A stretch of DNA of 6,767 bases from an uncultured Prevotella sp. (GTDB taxonomy: Bacteria > Bacteroidota > Bacteroidia > Bacteroidales > Bacteroidaceae). Positions within the stretch are counted from its first letter, which is position 1. Each line of letters begins with the position of its first letter. The stretch is taken from contig USCM01000110.1 in the NCBI GenBank assembly GCA_900553155.1, forward strand, positions 1 through 6,767, read 5' to 3'. The position numbers and the translations under genes are program-made. The notes under the pieces are model-generated. The model ran no database searches. It was given only the letters and a program-made list of their open reading frames with translations, and had not been told where the DNA came from. Shown here in pieces: positions 1 through 6,296 of the stretch.

Positions 1-1
1 T

Positions 2-781
2 ATTGACTACAAGACAGGCCGTTGGAACTTCTCTGCCAAGTACGAGTTGAAGACACGTATGCGTCTTAAGAACAAGTCGGTAAATCAGGCTCCATCTATT
101 GGTAACCTTCCTGAAAACCTCGCTAAACAAATAACTGGAGGTCTTACACAGAAGTTTATGGGTGCTGGTATGTCACAGGCTGATGCGTTGGCAGCTGCTC
201 AGGCAAAGACAGCAGAGGTGCTTTCAAATCCAAATGTAAAGGGTGCAATGGTCGGGATTAAGGGCAAGTTCGACAGTGCTCTTGGCGAGGCAGTAGGCGA
301 GTACGAGGACGGCAAGAAGATAGCTGGCGACATCCCTGCTTACCTCACTCTTGGTGCTGGCTATGCTCCAACCGACGATCTTCGCATCAACGTTGGTTTC
401 CACTGGTTCGACGACAAGAATGCCACATCATACAACAACCGCAACAAGAAGCTCGACCGTGGTACTCTTGAGTACAACGCCGGTGCCGAGTACGACATCA
501 ACAAATGCCTTACTGTAAGTGCTGGTTGGCAGTGCACAAGCTATGGTTTGAGCGACGAGTACATGGACGACAAGTCGTTTGTTGTTAGTTCCAACTCGGT
601 AGGTGTTGGTGGTGTTATCCGCCTTACAAGTCGTATGAAGCTCAATGTGGCTTACTTCCACACCTTCTACGAGCACAAGAAGACATCTGAGCAGTCGGCA
701 TTAAATCCTAAGCTCAACTACACTTCCGACTATACACGTAATAACAATGTGTTTGGTGTAGGATTGGATGTTAAGTTCTAA
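2..781 (+). CDS. Outer-membrane beta-barrel protein, FadL/OmpP1 family (C-terminal part, 5' truncated)
   Basis: The frame is open from the window edge, so the start lies upstream; 259 residues are visible. FadL/OmpP1 proteins are outer-membrane channels for hydrophobic or other small compounds; the substrate here cannot be read. The second half alternates polar and hydrophobic residues as in barrel strands (for example YLTLGAGYAP, LRINVGFHWF, LTVSAGWQCTSYGL, MKLNVAYFHTFY) separated by polar turns. The chain ends VGLDVKF, with the terminal Phe typical of BAM-inserted barrels. Before these strands lies an Ala-rich, probably helical stretch (about positions 110-340 of the window), resembling the long extracellular insertions of this family. 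It is convergent with the HTCS gene and shows no functional link to the fructan genes. Family assignment is by style of sequence; another barrel family is possible. Confidence 0.75.
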   Translation: MDYKTGRWNFSAKYELKTRMRLKNKSVNQAPSIGNLPENLAKQITGGLTQKFMGAGMSQADALAAAQAKTAEVLSNPNVKGAMVGIKGKFDSALGEAVGEYEDGKKIAGDIPAYLTLGAGYAPTDDLRINVGFHWFDDKNATSYNNRNKKLDRGTLEYNAGAEYDINKCLTVSAGWQCTSYGLSDEYMDDKSFVVSSNSVGVGGVIRLTSRMKLNVAYFHTFYEHKKTSEQSALNPKLNYTSDYTRNNNVFGVGLDVKF

Positions 782-829
782 GCTTTCATAACCATTCCAT
801 TTAAAATGTCATAAATAATATTCCGTTTC

Positions 830-866
830 AAGGGGCAACCAGCAGTGATGCTGATTGCCCCTTTAT
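830..866 (+). terminator. Intrinsic terminator between convergent genes
   Basis: AAGGGGCAA (830-838) pairs perfectly with TTGCCCCTT (855-863). Inside this, one C/A mismatch and five more pairs (CAGCA/TGCTG) close a GTGA tetraloop at 845-848. The hairpin starts 49 nt after the barrel gene stop and ends 27 nt before the HTCS stop. The T run on the + side is short (CTTTAT) and there is none on the - side, so it mainly serves the barrel gene and perhaps also blocks read-through between the convergent genes. Confidence 0.75.
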
Positions 867-889
867 CGTTATGAACGTATAACAGCAGC

Positions 890-3646
890 TTACACGCCAC
901 TGCTGTCTCGCAGCGCTCCCGGGCTAACCCCAAACTCATCCTTGAAGCACTTGTTGAAGTACGATGGTGAGGTGAATCCCACTTCGTAAGCAATCTCCGA
1001 CACCGCCTTGTCGGTAAGCTCTATCATACGGCGAGCCTTGACGAGGCGTGCCTTGCGCAGCAGCTCGACAGGCGTCTGACCCGTAAGCGCCTTAACCTTG
1101 CGGTATAGTTGTACACGCGACAAGCCAATCTCTTCGCCCAATCGTTCGATAGAGAAGTCGGAGTTGGCAAGGTTGTTCTTTATTATTTCTCGCAGACGTG
1201 CCACGAAGTTCTGGTCTTGCAGTCCAAGACGTTCCTCGTCCTCCGCCTCCTGACTGCCGCCCGAGAAGATAGAGCGCAGCATAGTGCGCGAGCGCAGAAG
1301 GTTGTCTACACGAGCCAGCAGTACCGAACCGGAGAAAGGTTTGGTAAGGTACGAGTCGGCACCCTTGGCATAACCCTCCTTGCGCTGCTCTTGCAGCGAG
1401 CGAGCCGTAAGCAGAATCACCGGGATGTGGCTCGTAGCCGTATCCTCCTTAAGCTTGGCTGTAAACTCTATGCCGTCCATAACCGGCATCATGACGTCGC
1501 ACACCACGAGTTGTGGTATGTAGCGGTGCGCCATTTCCAGTCCCTGCTTGCCGTCGGTAGCCTCCGCCACATTATATTTCTCAGCCAGCAGCGAGCGCAG
1601 ATAAGCCCTCATACCATTGTTGTCGTCTATGATAAGCACCAACGGACGGTCGTTGTCAAAGTCCTCGGCGTTTGTAATGCGTTCGGCAAGAGCCTCCGCA
1701 CGCGTGTCGGTAGACACATAGCTGTCGTCCACCATATTGCGGTCGGTAGCTTGCGATGTAGCCGGCTGGTCCTTGTCGGCATCGTATCCAGGTTGGGTTT
1801 CGGGTATGCGCACAACAAAGGTGGTACCCTTGCTCTGCTCGCTCTCGGCATGCACGTCGCCTTGGTGCATATCCACGTAAGCCTTTACAAGCGACAGGCC
1901 GATGCCCGTGCCGCCTATTGCGCCCTTAGCCTGGTAGAAGCGCTCAAACAGTCGGGGCAGCTCGTCGGCACTAATGCCCTTGCCCGTATCAGACACACGC
2001 AGCGTGTAGAAGCCGTCCTTATGCTCAAGACTCGTTGTGATGGTTCCACCCTCGGGTGTATACTTAAGCGAGTTTGACATAAGGTTGAAGTAGATATGCT
2101 CCAGTTTGTCGCGGTCGGCAATAATCATAGCCTCCGTTTCAACGGCAGAGGTGTCCACCTCAATCTTTATCTTGCGTCGAGAAGCCACCGCTCTGAAATC
2201 GTCAGCCCACGTTCGCAGCTCGTCTTGCAAGGCAAAGTGGTTGAGATGAAGCGTAGCCTTGTTGTTCTGCACCTTACGGAAGTCGAGTATCTCGCCCACT
2301 AATTGTATAAGTATTCGGGTGTTGCGCTGCACCATTTCGAGCATAGAGCGCTGCGTGCCGTGTACCGATGAGTCTTCCAGTAGTTGCTCCACTGGTCCAG
2401 ATATAAGCGTTAGCGGCGTGCGCAACTCGTGGCTGACGTTGGTAAAGAATTGCAGCTGCGTCTTCGTCATTTGCTCCATATCCTCCGTCATGCGTCGTTG
2501 CTGGTCCATCGACTCCTTCAGCTTGTTGTTGATGCGAGCCTTAGTGAAGTAGGCACGTATAGAGTAGGCAAAGGCAGCGATAAGCAACACCATAAATATA
2601 ATAAGTATAAGCAGATACAATCGCTGTGTGTTAAATTCGTCGGCAGCCTTGTCCACACGCGTGCGTAGGGTAAAGAGGTTGTCTTGCTGTCGCACGGTTT
2701 CGTCGTTCTGCATAATCAGCACACGTGCGTTGTCGCTTGTTACAAGAGCCGACGACAGCTGGTTCTCGCGTTTATACTTCTTTCCGGTTAGGATGTTCAT
2801 CGCTAATTGCAGCACCTCGTCGCCACGTGTAGGGTATATGTACGATGCGAAGAGGGTGCCGTCGTTTACGAGAGGCAGTCCGCCGCCTTTCTGCGGCATA
2901 GCGTCTATGCCGCAAAACTTAATCTTGTTGACGTCCAATCCGTGCTTCTTTGCCGCCCTTCTGGCACCCACAGCCATACGGTCGTTGTGTGCGAAGAGGC
3001 AGTCGAAGCTTTTATGAGGATGCGAAAGCAGGGAGTCGACAACTTTGAAAGCACCTTGCTCGGTCCAGTCAGAATGTAGTCGTTGTACGATGCTAATGGT
3101 AGGTCGTAGAGCCACAATGCTGTCGAATCCTTGCTGTCGCTCAATGGCGGGCGACGAGGTAGACAGTCCGCACAGCTCCAAGATGTTGCTGCCCTCTGGC
3201 AACACACTTGCGAGGTGTTCGCCCATGGATACTCCAATCTCCTTGTTGTCGGCACCGATATACGCCGTGTACTTGTCGGAGCGTGTTCGGCGGTCGAATA
3301 CGATGACGGGTATGCCCTTTTCGTAGGCACGGTCGATGGCAGGCGATATCGTAACCTGTCCTGGTGCAACGATAAGGAGGTCCACATTGTCGTCGGCAAA
3401 GCGGTCTATCTGTTCGGTTTGAAGCTTCACGTCGTCGTTTGCCGACTTGATGCGCAGCTCCACATTGTTGTGGTATAGTGCTGCAATTCGCAGTTCCTCG
3501 TTAAGTTTCTCTCGCCATACGTCCTCCGAGCATTGCGACACGGCAATGACAAAGTGTTTCTTCCTGCCGTTGCTGCTGCAAGCTGCAAGCATGGCGAGAA
3601 GAAGTAAAAGCACGGTTAAGCGCAGTATATTGAGCTTTTTGTTCAT
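890..3646 (-). CDS. Hybrid two-component system regulator with periplasmic sugar-binding sensor (BT1754-like, fructose/fructan)
   Basis: Complete, 918 residues. Order: N-terminal hydrophobic signal (5-22) ending in a lipobox LAAC (20-23); type-I periplasmic-binding-protein domain (about 31-315, with VFDRR 116-120, GADN 131-134, HNDRMAVGA 220-228); one membrane helix (about 343-362); coiled linker; HisKA with FFTNVSHELRTPLTLI and phospho-acceptor His406; HATPase with N-box near 521-531, DTGKGI 553-558 and GGTGIGLSL 578-586; receiver domain with DD 674-675, phospho-Asp717, Thr747 and Lys769; AraC-type DNA-binding domain (about 815-912, two helix-turn-helices). All key kinase and receiver residues are present. 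The sensor differs from the more common Y_Y_Y/propeller type and matches that of B. thetaiotaomicron BT1754, which senses fructose. The adjacent GH32 and permease support this. It is divergent from the GH32 operon, its likely target. The ATG at 3646 is chosen because the signal peptide follows directly. Confidence 0.95.
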   Translation of the reverse strand: MNKKLNILRLTVLLLLLAMLAACSSNGRKKHFVIAVSQCSEDVWREKLNEELRIAALYHNNVELRIKSANDDVKLQTEQIDRFADDNVDLLIVAPGQVTISPAIDRAYEKGIPVIVFDRRTRSDKYTAYIGADNKEIGVSMGEHLASVLPEGSNILELCGLSTSSPAIERQQGFDSIVALRPTISIVQRLHSDWTEQGAFKVVDSLLSHPHKSFDCLFAHNDRMAVGARRAAKKHGLDVNKIKFCGIDAMPQKGGGLPLVNDGTLFASYIYPTRGDEVLQLAMNILTGKKYKRENQLSSALVTSDNARVLIMQNDETVRQQDNLFTLRTRVDKAADEFNTQRLYLLILIIFMVLLIAAFAYSIRAYFTKARINNKLKESMDQQRRMTEDMEQMTKTQLQFFTNVSHELRTPLTLISGPVEQLLEDSSVHGTQRSMLEMVQRNTRILIQLVGEILDFRKVQNNKATLHLNHFALQDELRTWADDFRAVASRRKIKIEVDTSAVETEAMIIADRDKLEHIYFNLMSNSLKYTPEGGTITTSLEHKDGFYTLRVSDTGKGISADELPRLFERFYQAKGAIGGTGIGLSLVKAYVDMHQGDVHAESEQSKGTTFVVRIPETQPGYDADKDQPATSQATDRNMVDDSYVSTDTRAEALAERITNAEDFDNDRPLVLIIDDNNGMRAYLRSLLAEKYNVAEATDGKQGLEMAHRYIPQLVVCDVMMPVMDGIEFTAKLKEDTATSHIPVILLTARSLQEQRKEGYAKGADSYLTKPFSGSVLLARVDNLLRSRTMLRSIFSGGSQEAEDEERLGLQDQNFVARLREIIKNNLANSDFSIERLGEEIGLSRVQLYRKVKALTGQTPVELLRKARLVKARRMIELTDKAVSEIAYEVGFTSPSYFNKCFKDEFGVSPGALRDSSGV

Positions 3647-3653
3647 AGGTTTG

Positions 3654-3671
3654 GATTGTTGTTTTTAGATT
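3654..3671 (-). promoter_or_regulatory. HTCS mRNA leader segment complementary to the candidate small RNA
   Basis: The + strand here reads GATTGTTGTTTTTAGATT. The same word with one T fewer recurs at 3960-3976 inside the candidate RNA gene, which is transcribed in the opposite direction from the HTCS. The HTCS mRNA leader is therefore complementary to that RNA over 17 bp with a single bulge. The segment lies 8-25 nt upstream of the HTCS ATG and includes its A-rich CTAAAAACA motif. Function is inferred. Confidence 0.4.
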
Positions 3672-3676
3672 GTTTG

Positions 3677-3684
3677 CAAATTTA
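3677..3684 (-). promoter_or_regulatory. Bacteroidetes -7 promoter element for the HTCS gene
   Basis: On the - strand the sequence reads TAAATTTG, an exact match to the Bacteroidetes TAnnTTTG -7 consensus. A start about 5-7 nt downstream would give a leader of only about 25 nt before the ATG at 3646. No clear TTTG -33 box is seen at the usual spacing. The leader has no Shine-Dalgarno sequence. Confidence 0.55.
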
Positions 3685-3844
3685 TATAAAAATATTGAGT
3701 TATCGTAAGGTTGAGGGGGAAAACAAGAGAGAATAACAATATAAATGACTAAATAATCCTTTTCATTTTATTGCATATTTGTTTCTTGCAACATTATTAT
3801 AACTCAAGGAACGATTATTTAAATAGCTTGCTGCGTATTATTGC

Positions 3845-3852
3845 TAAATTTG
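3845..3852 (+). promoter_or_regulatory. -7 promoter element of the candidate small RNA
   Basis: TAAATTTG exactly matches the TAnnTTTG consensus and is followed by GC, as at the HTCS promoter and the GH32 promoter (all read TTTGC). The -33 region is weak (a TTG at 3828-3830, rather close). It is the best promoter candidate upstream of the orphan terminator at 4019-4059. The stretch 3685-3844 before it is AT-rich and holds nothing else I can support. Confidence 0.5.
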
Positions 3853-3856
3853 CAAT

Positions 3857-4059
3857 GTGAAAAGAAACGAAATAGTTGATATCATATATACATACAGTAG
3901 TTTAAGCAAACGATTCTTAACATTTTACCCAAGAGAGGGTTATATAGGTTTAACAATAAGATTGTTGTTTTAGATTAGTAAGGTTATAGAGTTAGTTTAG
4001 GATTAGTAGACATTTGTGTGCCGGAGGAGAAGTGATTCACCTTCGGCATTTTTGTTTTT
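3857..4059 (+). ncRNA. Candidate small non-coding RNA between the HTCS gene and the GH32 operon
   Basis: This stretch of about 200 nt begins just after an exact -7 element and ends in a strong intrinsic terminator, with no convincing protein gene inside. Visible elements: a small hairpin ACCC(AAGAGA)GGGT at 3927-3940; a hairpin AACAAT(AAG)ATTGTT at 3952-3966; five TTAG motifs at 3970, 3975, 3992, 3997 and 4003 in an apparently unpaired stretch; then the terminator stem. Positions 3960-3976 are complementary, apart from one bulged base, to the HTCS leader. I do not recognise an Rfam family. The alternative is a long attenuator leader for the GH32 operon, but that operon has its own -7 element downstream of the terminator. 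The 5' end is approximate. Confidence 0.5.
4019..4059 (+). terminator. Strong orphan intrinsic terminator
   Basis: TGCCGGAGG (4019-4027) pairs with CCTTCGGCA (4040-4048) including one G-U pair. After an A/A mismatch, GAA/TTC adds three pairs around a GTGA tetraloop (4032-4035). TTTTTGTTTTT follows at 4049-4059. No protein gene lies upstream on this strand for more than 3 kb, so it must end a non-coding or very short transcript. Confidence 0.85.
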
Positions 4060-4086
4060 AAGTGACATTGTGCCATTTTGTGGGGT

Positions 4087-4152
4087 GGTTGTCTCGTGCT
4101 TGTAATGGTGTTATCTCGTGCTTGTAATGGTGTTGTCTCGTGCTTGTAATGG
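4087..4152. repeat. Three tandem copies of a 22-bp repeat
   Basis: Units at 4087-4108, 4109-4130 and 4131-4152 share the core TCTCGTGCTTGTAATGG. Unit 2 has A for G at its fifth base, and unit 1 differs from unit 3 only at its first base. A 22-bp period is close to two helical turns. The array is non-coding as far as I can tell. Confidence 0.9.
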
Positions 4153-4163
4153 GATTACTTGCT

Positions 4164-4183
4164 CGGCGAGCAGGAGCTCGCCG
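4164..4183. repeat. Perfect GC-rich inverted repeat
   Basis: CGGCGAGC (4164-4171) and GCTCGCCG (4176-4183) form an 8-bp perfect stem with a 4-nt AGGA loop. No T run follows on either strand, so it is not a terminator. It sits directly after the tandem array inside the repeat island. Confidence 0.8.
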
Positions 4184-4211
4184 TTCCATAAGAGGGCAGA
4201 ACTATTCACTT

Positions 4212-4242
4212 CCCTCTGTCAGATACTACTCCCCTCTGTCAG
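4212..4242. repeat. Direct repeat CCCTCTGTCAG, two copies 20 bp apart
   Basis: CCCTCTGTCAG occurs at 4212-4222 and 4232-4242. An inverted AGAGGG at 4191-4196 could pair with the first copy. The spacing is about two helical turns. Its role is unknown; it may be part of a dispersed intergenic repeat. Confidence 0.7.
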
Positions 4243-4457
4243 TCCCCCTGCTACATCAAGCCCATTTTCTACCTATCTACCAGCCATAAAACATATTGAT
4301 ACCCAATGGGTTAAGGCTGTAAAGCAGGCGAAATGGCACATTGGCAATAAAAAACAAAAAAACACATAAAGATATGATATATACTATTAAACTAATCGTT
4401 CATACTTACTAAAAATTGTTACATTAAACAGATTTGCAACGCAAAGAAACATTAGTT

Positions 4458-4471
4458 ATATACTTGTATAT
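4458..4471. promoter_or_regulatory. Palindrome just upstream of the GH32 promoter, possible operator
   Basis: ATATAC and GTATAT form a perfect inverted repeat with a 2-bp TT spacer. It ends 11 bp before the -7 element, so it covers the -33 region, where a dimeric regulator could act. The sequence is AT-rich, so a chance palindrome is possible. Confidence 0.3.
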
Positions 4472-4482
4472 GCAAAAAGCCT

Positions 4483-4490
4483 TAACTTTG
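4483..4490 (+). promoter_or_regulatory. -7 promoter element of the GH32-permease operon
   Basis: TAACTTTG matches TAnnTTTG exactly. It would start a leader of about 70-75 nt before the GH32 ATG. The -33 box is poor (TTG at 4464-4466, 16 bp away), which fits an activator-dependent promoter such as one driven by the HTCS. Confidence 0.6.
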
Positions 4491-4527
4491 CGACTGAAAA
4501 ATAAAAAAACGAAAGTATAAACAATAA

Positions 4528-4543
4528 GGATTTTAGCAAATCC
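4528..4543 (+). promoter_or_regulatory. Small hairpin in the GH32 leader
   Basis: GGATTT (4528-4533) pairs with AAATCC (4538-4543) around a TAGC loop, ending 25 nt before the start codon. It may influence initiation. It is followed by CCTAAACCTAAAAACA, an A-rich initiation region without a Shine-Dalgarno sequence. Any regulatory role is inference. Confidence 0.3.
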
Positions 4544-4568
4544 CTAAACCTAAAAACAAAGCAATATA

Positions 4569-6296
4569 ATGAAACATTCAATCGTCAACCGATCATTGGC
4601 CGTGTCGCTTCTTATGTCGACAGCCATGTTTGCCTCGGCACAAGACACCCACTTCCTCAGTAGCAACCATTGCATATATCGCATCAGTGCCGACAAGAAC
4701 GTGCTTCTGCTGCCGGTGCAGGAGAAGGCTGAGGTATGCAACGTCAAGGTGGTAGACGGCAACAGCAACCAGATAAAGGCTTTCAACATACGCCTTGCCT
4801 CCAACCACATCGACTATTATGTACCTCTTTATTTAGACAAACTTAGCAGCAAGCAGAACCTCTCTCTCGACATCCACGTCAACGGAAGCTACCGCACAGA
4901 CGGCGAATTGGCTGGCTTTACTTGTTGGAAGAATATGAAGTATGCCGACTCGTTCGACACCACCAACCGCGAGAAGTATCGCCCCGTATATCATCACACA
5001 CCGGCTTACGGATGGATGAACGACCCTAACGGCATGTTCTACAAGGACGGTGTGTGGCACCTCTACTTCCAGTACAACCCTTACGGTTCGCAGTGGGAGA
5101 ATATGACGTGGGGTCACTCTACATCTACCGACCTTATGCACTGGACATATCAGGGTACAGCTGTAGAGGCTGATGCCTGGGGAACGGTGTTCAGTGGCTC
5201 GGCTGTAGTAGACAAGAACAACACTTCGGGATTTGGCAAGGATGCTATTGTAGGTATGTACACATCGGCTGGCGAGAACCAGACACAGAGCTTGGTATAC
5301 AGCACCGACGACGGCAAGACCTTTACAAAATATGCCGGCAACCCAGTGATAACAAGCAATGTACCCGACTTCCGCGACCCGCACATCTTCTGGAATCCAG
5401 AAATCAACAAGTGGAATATGATTATGGCTGCCGGACAGCACATGGAGATATACACTTCGGACAATCTTAAGGACTGGAAGTATGAGAGTTCGTTTGGCGA
5501 GGGCTACGGCAATCACGGTGGCGTATGGGAGTGTCCCGACCTTATGAAGCTCAAGGTGCGCGGCACCAACGAGGAGAAGTGGATGCTTATATGCAACATC
5601 AACCCAGGCGGACCATTTGGAGGCTCGGCTACACAATACTTTACAGGTACATTTGACGGCAAGAAGTTTACATGCGAGACAGCTCCCGAGGTAACCAAGT
5701 GGATGGACTACGGCAAGGACCACTATGCTACCGTAACCTTCGACAATGCTCCTGATGGACGCCATGTGGCTATAGCATGGATGAGCAACTGGCAGTATGC
5801 CAACCAAGTGCCTACAATGCAGTATCGCTCAGCCAACTCTATTCCACGCGACCTCGACCTTTACGAGTATGCCGGACAGACCTACTGCGGTGTTACACCT
5901 TCGCCTGAGGTTACGGCAGCCCGTTCTAAGAAGTCTACGAAGACACTGACAGAGGCTTGCGAGGTGGTGGTTTCGCTCAAGGGTACAAGCACCATTACCC
6001 TCTCAAACGAGTTGGGCGAAAAGGTGGTTATGACATACGACGAGCGTGCACGCACCTTCTCTATGGATCGTACCAAGAGTGGACAAAAAGACTTTAGCGA
6101 CGACTTTGCAGCCCTAACTACTGCACCTCTGCACGGCAAGATAACCCATTTGCGACTCTTTGTCGACCGCGGCAGCATAGAGGCATTGGATGCTGATGGA
6201 CGTATGGCTATGACCAACCTTGTGTTCCCCACAAAGCCTTACAACAAGGTAACCTTGACAGGCAGAGCCAAATACCAGGTATTCAACTTGAAGTAA
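4569..6296 (+). CDS. Secreted glycoside hydrolase family 32 (levanase/inulinase/fructosidase)
   Basis: Complete, 575 residues. It hydrolyses beta-fructosyl linkages in fructans or sucrose. A signal peptide (1-24, cleavage likely ASA|QD) without a lipobox points to the periplasm or secretion. Residues about 25-125 form an extra N-terminal beta-rich domain, as in Bacteroidetes GH32 enzymes (DUF4980-like). The five-blade propeller follows (about 138-440) with the three family motifs: WMNDPNG 149-155 (nucleophile Asp152), FRDP 268-271 (transition-state Asp270) and ECPD 321-324 (acid/base Glu321). The C-terminal beta-sandwich (about 445-575) has the typical VDRGSIEAL (532-540). All catalytic residues are intact. 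Exo- versus endo-action and levan versus inulin preference cannot be read; a non-lipidated periplasmic enzyme suggests exo-fructosidase. The first gene of an operon with the permease, 22 bp downstream. The ATG fits the signal peptide and the A-rich leader. Confidence 0.96.
   Translation: MKHSIVNRSLAVSLLMSTAMFASAQDTHFLSSNHCIYRISADKNVLLLPVQEKAEVCNVKVVDGNSNQIKAFNIRLASNHIDYYVPLYLDKLSSKQNLSLDIHVNGSYRTDGELAGFTCWKNMKYADSFDTTNREKYRPVYHHTPAYGWMNDPNGMFYKDGVWHLYFQYNPYGSQWENMTWGHSTSTDLMHWTYQGTAVEADAWGTVFSGSAVVDKNNTSGFGKDAIVGMYTSAGENQTQSLVYSTDDGKTFTKYAGNPVITSNVPDFRDPHIFWNPEINKWNMIMAAGQHMEIYTSDNLKDWKYESSFGEGYGNHGGVWECPDLMKLKVRGTNEEKWMLICNINPGGPFGGSATQYFTGTFDGKKFTCETAPEVTKWMDYGKDHYATVTFDNAPDGRHVAIAWMSNWQYANQVPTMQYRSANSIPRDLDLYEYAGQTYCGVTPSPEVTAARSKKSTKTLTEACEVVVSLKGTSTITLSNELGEKVVMTYDERARTFSMDRTKSGQKDFSDDFAALTTAPLHGKITHLRLFVDRGSIEALDADGRMAMTNLVFPTKPYNKVTLTGRAKYQVFNLK

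Larger units (their letters stand above)
4049..4360. repeat. Repeat island with imperfect 30-bp inverted ends (MITE-like candidate)
   Basis: The left end 4049-4078 and the inverse complement of 4331-4360 agree at 26 of 30 positions. They include a perfect 10-bp core, TGTGCCATTT at 4069-4078 and AAATGGCACA at 4331-4340, and a TTTTTGTTTTT tract. Inside are a triple 22-bp tandem repeat, a GC-rich hairpin and a spaced direct repeat, in a stretch visibly richer in G+C than its flanks. No transposase and no clear target duplication are seen. The A/T tracts are low in complexity and the left one doubles as the terminator tail, so the boundaries are uncertain. Confidence 0.35.

Noticed and set aside
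1109..2077. 322-codon open frame antisense to the HTCS gene
   Set aside because: The opposite strand encodes intact kinase and receiver motifs through this stretch; the antisense product has no recognisable domain and is a by-product of codon use.
3774..3781. CATATTTG as another + strand -7 element
   Set aside because: It differs from TAnnTTTG at the first base, and the exact TAAATTTG at 3845-3852 is a better start for the same transcript.
3857..3973. A 38-codon open frame starting GTG inside the candidate RNA, ending TAG
   Set aside because: It has no ATG start, the GTG would lie at or beside the predicted transcription start with no leader, and an open frame of this length is not rare in such AT-rich sequence. 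A small peptide cannot be fully excluded.
4087..4152. Tandem repeats as a small CRISPR array
   Set aside because: The units are directly adjacent with no unique spacers, and there are no cas genes in the window.
4118..4369. 83-codon + strand frame in the intergenic region
   Set aside because: It begins inside the 22-bp tandem array, runs through the hairpin and direct repeats, has no promoter or A-rich leader of its own, and its product resembles no family.
4833..5807. 324-codon open frame antisense to the GH32 gene
   Set aside because: It overlaps the catalytic propeller, whose motifs are all intact on the + strand; the antisense protein shows no family features.
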